From Streptomyces sp. Ag109_O5-10 (GTDB taxonomy: Bacteria; Actinomycetota; Actinomycetes; Streptomycetales; Streptomycetaceae), in the NCBI RefSeq assembly GCF_900105755.1, contig NZ_FNTQ01000001.1, positions 806,001 through 870,000 of the forward strand: a stretch of DNA of 64,000 nt, given 5' to 3'. This document shows, one piece after another, positions 16,677-24,827 of the stretch; the first letter of the stretch is position 1; every line of letters begins with the position of its first letter. The notes beneath the pieces are model-generated. The model was not told the DNA's origin and ran no database searches. It was given only the letters and a program-made list of their open reading frames with translations. Both the position numbers and the translations under genes were made by a program.

Positions 16677-16822
16677 GGGGTGGTGTGGGGGGTGGTGTGG
16701 GGGCAGTTCCCGTTGAACAGGCGGTCACCTCCTGCCTGGTCACCGCCTACTCCTCGGCCGCCGTTCTGGTCCCGGACGCCCTCGGCATCCTGGAGAACGT
16801 GGAGGTGTCGCGCCGGGACTAG
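16677..16822 (+). other. G-run repeat and orphan coding-like fragment
   Basis: The gap 16516-16818 contains GGGGTGGTGTGG twice in a row (16677-16704), a possible G-quadruplex. It leads into a frame reading VEQAVTSCLVTAYSSAAV, then LVPDALGILENVEVSRRD, with strongly coding third-position GC but no convincing start. Its TAG stop shares the tetramer CTAG (16819-16822) with the stop of the convergent permease gene. It may be the tail of a lost gene; I do not recognise it. Confidence 0.35.
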
Positions 16823-18282
16823 GGGGCGCGCGCGGGCGGGTTCTCCTGGCTCCGGACCCGGGCGCGGCCGAGGGCGACGGTGCCGAGGAAGCCGAGCACC
16901 AGGGCGGCCAGGACGCCCAGGTTGGCGTACGCCCAGGCGCCGGACCTGCCGCCGAGGCCGAGCGGGGCCAGCAGGTAGCCCTGCCAGGTCAGCCAGCTCG
17001 CGGCGGTGTTGGTGACCAGGCCCCAGCCGAAGGCCGTGGCCGCGAGCGTGAGGAGCAGCGGCAGGAGGGGGACGTCACCGTAGCGGCCGGCGGGGCGGTA
17101 GAGGTCCGCCTCGTCGTAGTCGCGGCGGCGCAGCGCCAGGTCGGCGAGCATGATCCCGCACCAGGCGGCGATCGGTACGCCGAGGGTGGTCAGGAAGCCC
17201 GTGAACTCGCCGAGGAAGTCGTCGGCGAAGAAGACGATGTAGACCGCGCCGGCGGTCATCAGGACGCCGTCCGCGAGGGCGGCGAGGTAGCGGGGCACGG
17301 GCAGGCCCGCGGAGAGCAGGGCCAGTCCGGAGGAGTAGATGTCCAGGACCGCGCCGCCGACCAGGCCGAGGACGGCGACGACGGCGAAGGGGATCAGGAA
17401 CCAGGTGGGGAGGATGGTCGTCAGCGCGCCGATGGGGTCGGCGGCGATCGCCTTGTCCAGAGACGCGGAGGAGCCCGCGAGCAGCAGGCCGAAGACCAGC
17501 AGGAGAAGCGGGGCGACGGAGCCGCCGACGGCGGTCCAGCCGATCACGCCCCGGCTCGAGGCGGCGCGCGGCAGGTAACGGGAGTAGTCCGCGGCCGCGT
17601 TGACCCAGCCGAGTCCGAAGCCGGTCATCACGAAGACCAGCGCGCCGATGAACTGCTGGGCGGAGCCGGACGGGATGGCGCGCACCGTCGCCCAGTGGAT
17701 GTGGCCGGCGACGAGGACCACGTAGCCGACGGTGAGGACGCCGGTCACCACCGTGATCACGGTCTGCAGCCGCATGATCAGGTCGAAGCCCGCCACACCG
17801 CCGACCACGGTGAGCACGCAGACCGCGATCAGCGCGGCCACCTCGGTCCCGGTGCCGCCGCCCCGCCCGAGCCGGGCGAAGACGGTCGCGGTGGCCATGG
17901 TGGCGAGGGCGACCAGGACGGTCTCCCAGCCGACGGTGAGCACCCAGGAGACCACCGACGGGAGCCGGTTGCCCCGGACGCCGTACGCGGCCCGGCTGAG
18001 CACCATGGTGGGGGCCGAGCCCCGCTTCCCCGCGACCGCGACGAGGCCGCAGAGCAGGAACGAGGCCAGGATGCCGAGGACGCCTGCGGCCAGCGCCTGC
18101 CGGAAGGAGATGCCGAAGCCGAGCGCGAAGGCTCCGTAGCTGATCCCGAGGACGGAGACGTTCGCGCCGAACCAGGGCCAGAACAGGGTGCGCGGGGTGC
18201 CCTTGCGGTCGGCGTCGCCGATCACGTCGAGCCCGTGCGTCTCGACCCGGAGCTGTCTGCCGGGTGCCCGTGCGTCCGCCAT
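16819..18282 (-). CDS. NCS1-family cytosine/purine or thiamine-type permease
   Basis: 487-residue membrane transporter of the nucleobase:cation symporter-1 family with about twelve helices. Landmarks are the entry segment GTPRTLFWPWFGANVSVLGISYGAF, SRAAYGVRGNRLPSVVSWV in the third region, and NAAADYSRYLPR in the middle, matching CodB-like proteins. The start at ATG 18282 fits the family; a longer form from 18372 adds 30 residues with no similarity. The substrate (cytosine, hydroxymethylpyrimidine or other) cannot be read from the sequence. Its stop codon overlaps that of the opposite-strand fragment. Confidence 0.88.
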   Translation of the reverse strand: MADARAPGRQLRVETHGLDVIGDADRKGTPRTLFWPWFGANVSVLGISYGAFALGFGISFRQALAAGVLGILASFLLCGLVAVAGKRGSAPTMVLSRAAYGVRGNRLPSVVSWVLTVGWETVLVALATMATATVFARLGRGGGTGTEVAALIAVCVLTVVGGVAGFDLIMRLQTVITVVTGVLTVGYVVLVAGHIHWATVRAIPSGSAQQFIGALVFVMTGFGLGWVNAAADYSRYLPRAASSRGVIGWTAVGGSVAPLLLLVFGLLLAGSSASLDKAIAADPIGALTTILPTWFLIPFAVVAVLGLVGGAVLDIYSSGLALLSAGLPVPRYLAALADGVLMTAGAVYIVFFADDFLGEFTGFLTTLGVPIAAWCGIMLADLALRRRDYDEADLYRPAGRYGDVPLLPLLLTLAATAFGWGLVTNTAASWLTWQGYLLAPLGLGGRSGAWAYANLGVLAALVLGFLGTVALGRARVRSQENPPARAP

Positions 18283-18408
18283 CGTCGGCCCATCCGTCCG
18301 GGTGTGTTGACCGGAGGCTAGGTCGGCCCGGTGACGGGGGTCAAGGGCCCTCCGGACCTGCGGCTCCGTCAACGGCGCGGGCCCGCGACCCGGTTGGGCG
18401 ACCTCGAT

Positions 18409-18459
18409 TTGACACCGCGGTCCACCCCCTCCAATCTGTGCTCATGAAATCCATTTTCA
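18409..18459 (+). promoter_or_regulatory. Promoter with Zur-box operator
   Basis: TTGACA at 18409-18414, a 17-base spacer and CAATCT at 18432-18437 form a promoter. Immediately after it, 18445-18459 reads TGAAATCCATTTTCA, agreeing at 12 of 15 positions with the Streptomyces Zur consensus as I recall it (TGAAAATGATTTTCA), with all differences in the centre. The site covers the expected transcription start, so zinc-bound Zur would block transcription of the following ATPase gene. Confidence 0.72.
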
Positions 18460-18481
18460 ACAATGGGGGTGAGCGCTAGCG

Positions 18482-19441
18482 ATGCGTGTGGCTTTCGTCG
18501 GCAAGGGCGGCAGCGGCAAGACCACGCTGTCGGCCCTCTTCACCCGCCACCTGGCACGGTCCGGCGCGCCGGTCGTCGCCATCGACGGTGACATCAACCA
18601 GCACCTGGCGCACGCCCTCGGCCTCGACGAGGACGAACCCTTCGCGGCGCCGCCGCTGAGCGCGCGGACCGGTGAGATCATGGACTACCTGCGCGGCACC
18701 AACCCCCGCATCCCGTCCCGGGAGGCCATGGTCAAGACGACCCCTCCGGGGCGCGGCTCCCGGCTGCTGCGGCTGCTGGGCGACGACGAGGTGCACTCCC
18801 GGCACGTCCAGGAGGTCGGCGGGGTACCGCTGATGGTCACCGGCGCCTTCGCCGGGAGCGACCTCGGGGTGGCCTGCTACCACTCCAAGCTCGGTGCGGT
18901 GGAGCTGTACCTCAACCACCTGGTGGACGGTCCCGGCGAGTACGTGGTCGTCGACATGACGGCGGGCGCGGACGCCTTCGCGTCCGGTCTGTTCACCCGT
19001 TTCGACATGACCTTCCTGGTGGTCGAGCCGACCCGGAAGAGCCTTTCCGTGTACCGCCAGTACCGGGACCACGCCGCCGAGTTCGGGATCCCGGTCGCCG
19101 TGGTCGGCAACAAGGTGACCGGAGCGGACGATCTCGCCTTCCTGCGCGAGCGGGTGGGCGACGACCTGCTGGCCCACTGCGGGCTCTCCCCGTACGTCCG
19201 CGCCCAGGAACAGGGGCGCGGCGGCGGCGCGCTGGAGCGGCCCAACTCCCGGGCCCTGGACCGGCTGCGGGCCGCGGTGGACGCGCGGGGCAAGGACTGG
19301 GAGGCCTTCCAGCGACATGCCGTGGAGTTCCATCTGCGCAATGCCGCCGCCTGGGCCGACGCGGCGACGGGTAGGGACCTGGCCGCCCAGGTCGACCCGG
19401 ACTTCCGGCACGGGCCGGCGGCGCTGCCCGCCTTCGCCTGA
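18482..19441 (+). CDS. CooC/MinD-type P-loop ATPase, probably zinc-regulated
   Basis: 319 residues of the SIMIBI P-loop class. The deviant Walker A is GKGGSGKTT (residues 7-15), the switch region VVAIDGDINQHLAHALG follows (about 34-50), and EYVVVDMTAGADAFASGL is the Walker B/switch II equivalent. Proteins of the CooC group load metal clusters or metals into enzymes, while ParA/MinD relatives position cargo. A Zur-box promoter directly upstream suggests synthesis when zinc is scarce, so roles in metal insertion or cofactor substitution are attractive but unproven. It probably forms an operon with the 130-residue gene 84 bases downstream. Confidence 0.8.
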   Translation: MRVAFVGKGGSGKTTLSALFTRHLARSGAPVVAIDGDINQHLAHALGLDEDEPFAAPPLSARTGEIMDYLRGTNPRIPSREAMVKTTPPGRGSRLLRLLGDDEVHSRHVQEVGGVPLMVTGAFAGSDLGVACYHSKLGAVELYLNHLVDGPGEYVVVDMTAGADAFASGLFTRFDMTFLVVEPTRKSLSVYRQYRDHAAEFGIPVAVVGNKVTGADDLAFLRERVGDDLLAHCGLSPYVRAQEQGRGGGALERPNSRALDRLRAAVDARGKDWEAFQRHAVEFHLRNAAAWADAATGRDLAAQVDPDFRHGPAALPAFA

Positions 19442-19525
19442 GAGCCGGCGCCCTCCCCTGCGGCCCGTTCCGCCTTCGAACACCCCTTTTCCGTAACCGC
19501 TTTGAGAAGAACAGGACACCGTCAC

Positions 19526-19918
19526 ATGTCGCTCGACGTCTCCCCGCAGCTGCTCGCCGAAGCCGAGAACGGCGCGGTGCGGGAGGAGGACTTCGTGGAA
19601 ACCGTCCGCACCTCGCTGCCGTACGCGTACGACCTCGTCGCCCGCCTCTCGGCCGAACTGCACGGCGGAAGCGCGGAGTTCGCCGACAACCAGACCCCGC
19701 CGCCCTCGGAGCGGGAGCGCGGGCAGCTGCTGCGGGCGCTGTCCTCCGACGCGATCCGGGGCAGCCTGGAACGGCACTTCGGGGTCGCCCTCGCCTTCCA
19801 GAACTGCCACCGGGTCGCGGTGTTCCCGCCTCAGGCGCGGGGCGGCGAGACGCACACCCGCTTCACCTCGACGCGCGCCCAGATCCTCAACCAGTCGCCG
19901 GAGTTCCGCGACTGCTGA
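19526..19918 (+). CDS. Conserved small protein of unknown function
   Basis: 130 residues from the ATG at 19526, beginning MSLDVSPQLLAEAENGAVRE. The sequence is a soluble mixed alpha/beta protein with no signal peptide. The C-terminal third contains NCHRVAVFPPQARGGETHTR and ends in EFRDC; Cys, His, Glu and Cys residues there could bind a metal. It follows the Zur-box-controlled ATPase in the same direction and ends at a strong hairpin, so the two are probably one zinc-responsive operon and may act as client and chaperone. I do not recognise a named family. Confidence 0.65.
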   Translation: MSLDVSPQLLAEAENGAVREEDFVETVRTSLPYAYDLVARLSAELHGGSAEFADNQTPPPSERERGQLLRALSSDAIRGSLERHFGVALAFQNCHRVAVFPPQARGGETHTRFTSTRAQILNQSPEFRDC

Positions 19919-19944
19919 GTTCCAGGTCGGCCCGCAGGCTCCGG

Positions 19945-19999
19945 GAGACCGGCCGGCCGCTCGGACCTGCGGGGCGAGTCCGAGCGGCCGGCCGGTCTC
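19945..19999. terminator. 21-bp perfect inverted repeat terminator
   Basis: Two exact 21-base complementary arms (19945-19965 and 19979-19999) around a 13-base loop directly after the 130-residue gene. No U tract. Very stable. Confidence 0.8.
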
Positions 20000-20359
20000 G
20001 ACCGGGCCGAACGCTCCCGCGGCGGCGACCACGGCACCGCGGGGGCGCGCACCGGCCTCCCGAGGCCGCCGCGGTCCTCGGTGAGCGGGCCGCGCACGAA
20101 GGTGCGCCCCTCCCGGCGCACCTTCGACAGCGAGCCTTCCGGCACGGCGCCGTCGGTGCGGTGTGCGCCGTGCAGGCCTTCGGCGGACCGGCACACGCCG
20201 GCACCCCGGTCCGCGAGATCCACGGCGCGCTCGGCGTCGCCGTCCTGAACACCCTTCCGGGTCGGCGTCGCGGTGGTCTTCTTCGGCGCCCTGTGCGCGC
20301 CGGCGTCCCGCGACGGCCGAAGCCGACGGAGGACGAACAGGGCTGCCCCCGATTCCAGG
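20000..20359. other. Gene-free stretch with degenerate coding traces
   Basis: No intact gene. On the plus strand GALGVAVLNTLPGR and, in another frame, GVAVVFFGALCAP resemble helix motifs of DHA2-type drug exporters (GGALGVAVLGS), so this may be an eroded MFS transporter tail. The resemblance is short and could be chance. Confidence 0.25.
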
Positions 20360-21328
20360 TCAGCCGGCGATGATCTCCGCGAACCGCTCCGCGCCGACGT
20401 TGCCCCCGGACAGGACCACCCCGATCCGGCGGGGCAGCGGCGCCACCCGGTGGGCGAGCAGCGCGGCCAGGCCGCTGGCGCCGCTCGGCTCCACGACGGT
20501 CTTCAGCCGTTCGAAGGCGAACCGCATCGCATCCCGGATCTGGTCGTCGGAGACCAGCGAGATGTCGTCCACCAGACGCTGGTTGACGGAGAAGGTCAGC
20601 TCGCCGGGGATGTCGGCCGCCTGGCCGTCGGCGATGGTGCGGGGCACCGGGATCGACACCCGGTGCCCGGCCGCGAGGGACCGCCGGGTGTCGTCGCCGG
20701 CCTCGGGCTCGACCCCGACGACCCGGATCCCGGGCAGCAGCCCCTTGGCCGCGGTGGCGCTGCCCGCGATCAGGCCGCCGCCTCCGACGGGCACCACCAG
20801 GGCATCCAACTCGCCGACTTCCTCGATGAGTTCGAGAGCGGCCGTGCCCTGCCCCGCGATGACGTGCGGGTGCTCGTACGGCGGGATGAGCGCGAGCCCG
20901 CGCTCGACGGCGAGGGCCTCGCCGATCGCGACCCGGTCGCCCGTGTAGCGGTCGTAGGTCACGATCTCCGCGCCGTATCCGGCGGTCGCCTCCAGCTTGG
21001 CCCGCGGGGTGTCCTCGGGCATCACGATGACGGCGGTGGTGCCGAGTTCGCGGGCGGCGAGGGCGACGGCCTGGGCGTGGTTGCCGGAGGAGTAGGCGGC
21101 GATGCCCTGGGCGAGCTGCGCGGGCGACAGCCGGGACGCGGCGTTGTAGGCGCCCCGGAACTTGAACGCGCCGATGCGCTGGAGGTTCTCGCACTTCAGG
21201 AAGACCTCGGCACCGACCAGCTCGTCCAGGGTGCGCGAGCGCAGCACGGGGGTGCGGTGAGCCACTCCCTTGATCCGCGCCGCCGCGTCGTACACGTCCT
21301 CAAGAGTGACGGGCGGGGTGTCGGGCAT
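20360..21328 (-). CDS. PLP-dependent hydroxyaspartate/threonine ammonia-lyase
   Basis: 322-residue fold-type II PLP enzyme. The cofactor lysine is Lys56 in GAFKFRGAYNA; SSGNHAQA (80-87) and the phosphate loop GGGGLIAG (182-189) complete the site, and VVLSGGN near the end contacts the pyridine ring. The size lacks the ACT regulatory domain of biosynthetic IlvA, so it is a catabolic threonine/serine dehydratase, a threo-3-hydroxyaspartate ammonia-lyase or a serine racemase. It is divergent from a DauR/YheO-type regulator, with a palindromic operator between, which favours induction by an amino acid, possibly a D- or hydroxy-amino acid. Confidence 0.88.
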   Translation of the reverse strand: MPDTPPVTLEDVYDAAARIKGVAHRTPVLRSRTLDELVGAEVFLKCENLQRIGAFKFRGAYNAASRLSPAQLAQGIAAYSSGNHAQAVALAARELGTTAVIVMPEDTPRAKLEATAGYGAEIVTYDRYTGDRVAIGEALAVERGLALIPPYEHPHVIAGQGTAALELIEEVGELDALVVPVGGGGLIAGSATAAKGLLPGIRVVGVEPEAGDDTRRSLAAGHRVSIPVPRTIADGQAADIPGELTFSVNQRLVDDISLVSDDQIRDAMRFAFERLKTVVEPSGASGLAALLAHRVAPLPRRIGVVLSGGNVGAERFAEIIAG

Positions 21329-21397
21329 GTTCGTCCTCCGTTCCGGGCGCCGCCGGACGCCGGATGAGCGTCGACGGTCTGGATTTATTGTCTATCA

Positions 21398-21416
21398 TCT
21401 GGACTGGAAGTCCAGA
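21398..21416. promoter_or_regulatory. Palindromic operator in divergent promoter region
   Basis: TCTGGACT-GGA-AGTCCAGA, two perfect 8-base arms, 22 bases before the regulator ATG, with a further half-site GTCTGGA at 21377-21383. Probably bound by the DauR-like regulator to control both genes. Confidence 0.6.
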
Positions 21417-21438
21417 CCCGATCCAGGCGGGGGCACCG

Positions 21439-22179
21439 ATGACAGACGGACCGGCAGCGGCGAGCGGCACGGACGCGGCGCGGGCCGAGCAGGACGCGAT
21501 CATCGCGGCGCTGTCCCCGGTCGTGGACGGGATCGCGGCGACCTTCGGCTCCTTCTGCGAGGTCGTCGTCCACGACTTCCGCCGCCCGGAGCGCTCCGTG
21601 GTGGCCCTCGCGGGATCGGTCACCGGCCGCGGTGTCGGCGGGGCGATGAGCGAGATCGGCATGAAGCTGCTGGCGGCCGGCGACGAGGCGCGCGACGAGC
21701 TGAACTACCTGACCCGCACCCGGGACGGGAAGCTGGTCAAGTCGTCCACGATGGTGCTGCGCGACTCGGGCGGTACGGCGTTCGGGGCGCTGTGCGTGAA
21801 CCTCGACGTCACGGCCGTGCACCAGGTGCACGCGCTGGTCGGCGGCCTCGCCGGGGTCGCCGCCGCCCCTGAGGCGCCGCCGACCACCACGTTCGGCGAC
21901 GACATCACCGCCGTCCTGGACGCGATCGTCGACGCCGGTCGGCTCCGCCGGCCCGAGCCGTGGCCCCAGCTCAGCCGCGAGGAACGGCTGGAGCTGTTCC
22001 GGGACCTGGACCGGCAGGGCGTCTTCGCGGTGCGCGGCGCGGTCCAGCAGATCGCCGCACGCCTCGGCATCTCCCGCGCCTCCGCCTACAACTACCTGGC
22101 CGCGGCACGAACCGCCCCCGAAGCGCCGCGGGGAACCGCGCGCCCGGCCACGACGGCGCCGCAGATGACTGACGACTGA
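21439..22179 (+). CDS. DauR/YheO-like transcriptional regulator (PAS plus HTH_22)
   Basis: 246 residues from ATG 21439, behind GGCGGGGG. The N-terminal half is the YheO-type PAS domain (LSPVVDGIAATFGSFCEVVVHDF, KSSTMVLRDSGGTAFGALCVNLD) and the C-terminal part is the HTH (LFRDLDRQGVFAVRGAVQQIAARLGISRASAYNYL). P. aeruginosa DauR, the best-known member, regulates D-arginine catabolism. The divergent PLP ammonia-lyase is the likely target. The last 20 residues (APRGTARPATTAPQMTDD) are encoded by a dispersed palindromic repeat and the first heptamers of a tandem array, so the gene has been extended by read-through into repeats. Confidence 0.85.
   Translation: MTDGPAAASGTDAARAEQDAIIAALSPVVDGIAATFGSFCEVVVHDFRRPERSVVALAGSVTGRGVGGAMSEIGMKLLAAGDEARDELNYLTRTRDGKLVKSSTMVLRDSGGTAFGALCVNLDVTAVHQVHALVGGLAGVAAAPEAPPTTTFGDDITAVLDAIVDAGRLRRPEPWPQLSREERLELFRDLDRQGVFAVRGAVQQIAARLGISRASAYNYLAAARTAPEAPRGTARPATTAPQMTDD
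22121..22163 (+). repeat. Dispersed palindromic repeat, copy 5, inside a coding end
   Basis: GCGCCGCGGGGAACCGCGCG then CCCGGCCACGACGGCGCCG. It encodes the terminal residues of the DauR-like regulator. Confidence 0.65.
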
Positions 22180-22280
22180 CGACTGACGGATGACGGCTCA
22201 CGACTGACGACTGACGGCTCACGGCTCACGGCTCACGGCTCACGGCTCACGGCTCACGGCTCACGGCTCACGGCTCACGG
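22164..22280. repeat. Heptanucleotide tandem array (about 16.5 units)
   Basis: Sixteen consecutive 7-base units from 22164 to 22275 plus a partial unit: the first eight vary (GATGACT, GACGACT, GACGGAT, GACGGCT, CACGACT) and the last eight are identical CACGGCT. It fills the gap between two convergent genes and includes the stop codon of the regulator. Homogenised at one end and degenerate at the other, as in a growing slippage array. Confidence 0.93.
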
Positions 22281-22307
22281 CACACCGCGGCCCTTCCAGC
22301 CGCGCAC

Positions 22308-23561
22308 TCACCCGATCTCGACCACCCGCGCCCAGGCGGGCGGTGCCTCCGGCACGTAGTCGGAGTCGTCCTCCCGCCACCCCGTGCCGCCGTACTGCCG
22401 GGGGAACAGGCCCACCACCGTCCGGCAGGCGGGCCGGGTCGCCGGCCACGGTGTCTGCCCGTCGGTGAGGGCCACCACGACGTCCGGGGCCGGCCGCGCC
22501 CGCAGCGCCCTGGCGAAGCCCGCGCGCAGGTCGGTACCCCCGCCGCCGACCAGCGCGATGCCCTCCGCCCGGCACAGCGGCTGCACGGTGCGGGCGGCCG
22601 CGTCGCAGGACAGCACGGAGACCAGGTCCCGGCGACCGCCGACGGCGCGGGCGATCGCGGCCACCTCCAGCAGGGCACTGCCCAGTTCGGCGTCGCTGAC
22701 CGAGCCCGAGGTGTCGATGACGACCGAGACCCGGGGCGGGCGCCGGCGCAGGCTCGGCAGGACGACGCCGGGCAGCCCGGCCGAGCGGCGCGACGGGCGG
22801 CCGTAGCTGTAGTCGTCGCCGGCGCCCGCGGCCGAGGCCGCCGAGCGGACCGCGGCGCCCAGCAGCTCCCGCCAGGGCTGGGGCGGATGAAAGGCGTCCT
22901 CGGCCCAGCGCCGCCAGCCGTCCGGGGTGCTGCCCGGGCGGCCGGTGATGGCCTGTGCCACCCGGAACCGGACGCCGTCCCGTTCCTGCTCGCTGAGGCC
23001 GTGCGCGCCGTCCGGCCCCTGGTCCCACTCCCGGTCGCGGCCGTCGGCCCCGCTTCCGCAGTCCAGCCAGGTCAGGTCCTGCGTCAGCGGCCCGAGCCGG
23101 AACTGCCGCAGGTAGTCCTCCATCAACTGGCCTTCGTCCAGGCGCAGCATGTACGGCCGGACGGCGCCGCGGGGCTGCGCCAGCCCGTCGCCGTACGCGT
23201 CGTCGTTGATCTCCAGGTCCGCCGCGATGTTCATCCGCAGCCGCTCGCCGGCCCCGGTCAGCCCGCGTTCCCTCGCGACCCGGTCGCTGCGCGCGTGGTG
23301 GTCGCGCAGCAGGTGCGACACCTCGTGCACCCACACCCCGGCCAGGTCCTCCTCCGGCATCAGGTCCACGAACGCGGGCGAGACGTAGCACCGCCAGTGC
23401 TTGTCGACGGCCATGGTCGGCACCCGCCGGTCCGCCACGACGTGCAGGGCGAACAGGGCCGTCGCGAGGTAGGGCCGGGCCCGGGCGGCCTGGAGCCGGG
23501 CGGCGTAGAGCTTGTCCAGGTCCAGCGCCCCGGTCGCTTCGATGCCCGGACCGGCGCTCAT
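22308..23561 (-). CDS. DUF2201-type VWA-like metallopeptidase protein
   Basis: 417 residues with two parts. The N-terminal half carries a zincin motif HEVSH (residues 79-83, in VWVHEVSHLLRDHH) and the following NIAADLEIND, characteristic of DUF2201 proteins. The C-terminal half is a von Willebrand A-like domain with a MIDAS-type DTSGS (283-287) and GGGGTDLRAG. The ATG overlaps the AAA+ gene stop (ATGA). VWA proteins paired with MoxR ATPases act as substrate or metal-insertion adaptors in several systems; here the partner could remodel or activate a target. Function in this operon unknown. Confidence 0.85.
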   Translation of the reverse strand: MSAGPGIEATGALDLDKLYAARLQAARARPYLATALFALHVVADRRVPTMAVDKHWRCYVSPAFVDLMPEEDLAGVWVHEVSHLLRDHHARSDRVARERGLTGAGERLRMNIAADLEINDDAYGDGLAQPRGAVRPYMLRLDEGQLMEDYLRQFRLGPLTQDLTWLDCGSGADGRDREWDQGPDGAHGLSEQERDGVRFRVAQAITGRPGSTPDGWRRWAEDAFHPPQPWRELLGAAVRSAASAAGAGDDYSYGRPSRRSAGLPGVVLPSLRRRPPRVSVVIDTSGSVSDAELGSALLEVAAIARAVGGRRDLVSVLSCDAAARTVQPLCRAEGIALVGGGGTDLRAGFARALRARPAPDVVVALTDGQTPWPATRPACRTVVGLFPRQYGGTGWREDDSDYVPEAPPAWARVVEIG

Positions 23562-24775
23562 GGGCGCACCTTGGCCGCGACGCGTTCGGCGGCCCGGTCG
23601 GCGCGCCTGGACACGGACACCGCACCGGCGAGCCGTTCGATCGCCGCCGGGACGTCCCAGTCGTCCCGGCGCAGCGAGGCCAGGGTGGTGGCGGGGACGA
23701 CCACGAGGTCGGGCGCCCCGGTGTCCAGGGCGCGCACCAGCAGGGCCCAGGCCGCGTCCCAGCGGGCCCGGTCCGGCCGTTCGCGGACCGCGGCGACCAC
23801 GCCGTCGAGCACGGCCTGGCGCAGGTCACCACGCTCGGGCAGGTCGGCCGCGGCCGGGTCGGCGAGCAGCGTCTCGGGGTCCGGGAGTTCCATCCGGTCG
23901 ACGCTCGCCAGCAGTTCGAGCCCGGGACCGTCCCCGACCGTTCCCCTGACCAGGAGGGAGAGCACGTCCCGGGAGGAGCCGGCGGCGTGTGCGAAGGCGA
24001 CCAGGCGCAGGGTCATGTCCCAGCTGCGGGGCGACGGCCAGGCGCCGCCCCGCCGCATCTCGCCGTTCGGCAGCCGGTGGACCAGCGTGGGGCGGGTGGC
24101 GAGCAGGCCGCACACCGCGCGGCGCGCGAAGTCCACGGCGGCGGGCAGCCGGTCCGGGTCGAGCCGGGGCAGGGTGGCACGGGGCCAGGTGCCGCCGAGG
24201 CCGCGGACGACGACCTCGTGGTCGTGCGCCCACTGGAGGTGCACGAACCGGTTGGCCAGCGGCGGGCTCAGCTCCCAGCCGTCGGCGGCCGAGGACCTCG
24301 GGTTGGCGGCGGCGACGATCCGTACGCCGGGCGGGAGCCGGAGCGCGCCCACCCGGCGCTCCAGGACCAGCCGGAGCAGGGCGGCCTGCACGGCGGGGGG
24401 CGCGGTGGACAGCTCGTCCAGGAACAGCAGGCCCCGGCCGGCCTGCACCAGCCGTACCGCCCAGTCCGGCGGGGCCATCGGGACGCCCTGGACGGCGGGG
24501 TCGTCGCCCACGACGGGCAGGCCGGAGAAGTCGGACGGCTCGTGGACGCTGGCGATCACCGTGGTCAGCGGCAGGCCGAGCGACTCGGCCAGCCGGTTCA
24601 GGGCGGCGGTCTTGCCGATGCCGGGTTCCCCCCACAGCAGGACGGGCAGGTCGGCGGCGACGGCCAGGGTGAGCGCCTCCAGCTGGGGGTCGGGCCGGAG
24701 TTCGGTGGTGGAGTCGCCGAGCAGCGCCGACAGGGTGTCCGCGACGGCGAGTTGGTCGGGGGCATGAGTGGCCAT
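23558..24775 (-). CDS. MoxR-type AAA+ ATPase
   Basis: 405 residues with Walker A GEPGIGKT (49-56), Walker B LLFLDEL (116-122), sensor 1 in RIVAAANPRS and an arginine-finger region PPLANRFVHL. The sequence belongs to the MoxR/dynein-related clade, whose members act as chaperones with VWA proteins. The ATG is 52 bases after the upstream unknown gene and the stop overlaps the VWA gene by 4 bases, so stoichiometric production of both is expected. No conflict-system effector domain is recognised in it. Confidence 0.9.
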   Translation of the reverse strand: MATHAPDQLAVADTLSALLGDSTTELRPDPQLEALTLAVAADLPVLLWGEPGIGKTAALNRLAESLGLPLTTVIASVHEPSDFSGLPVVGDDPAVQGVPMAPPDWAVRLVQAGRGLLFLDELSTAPPAVQAALLRLVLERRVGALRLPPGVRIVAAANPRSSAADGWELSPPLANRFVHLQWAHDHEVVVRGLGGTWPRATLPRLDPDRLPAAVDFARRAVCGLLATRPTLVHRLPNGEMRRGGAWPSPRSWDMTLRLVAFAHAAGSSRDVLSLLVRGTVGDGPGLELLASVDRMELPDPETLLADPAAADLPERGDLRQAVLDGVVAAVRERPDRARWDAAWALLVRALDTGAPDLVVVPATTLASLRRDDWDVPAAIERLAGAVSVSRRADRAAERVAAKVRP

Positions 24776-24827
24776 GAGGGATCACCTGAGGGGTGTGAGA
24801 GGGCAAGTGGATGGCAAGTCAGCGGTG

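Noticed and set aside
22164..22280. CRISPR-like array
   Set aside because: Units are 7 bases without spacers and no cas genes are near; it is a simple tandem repeat.
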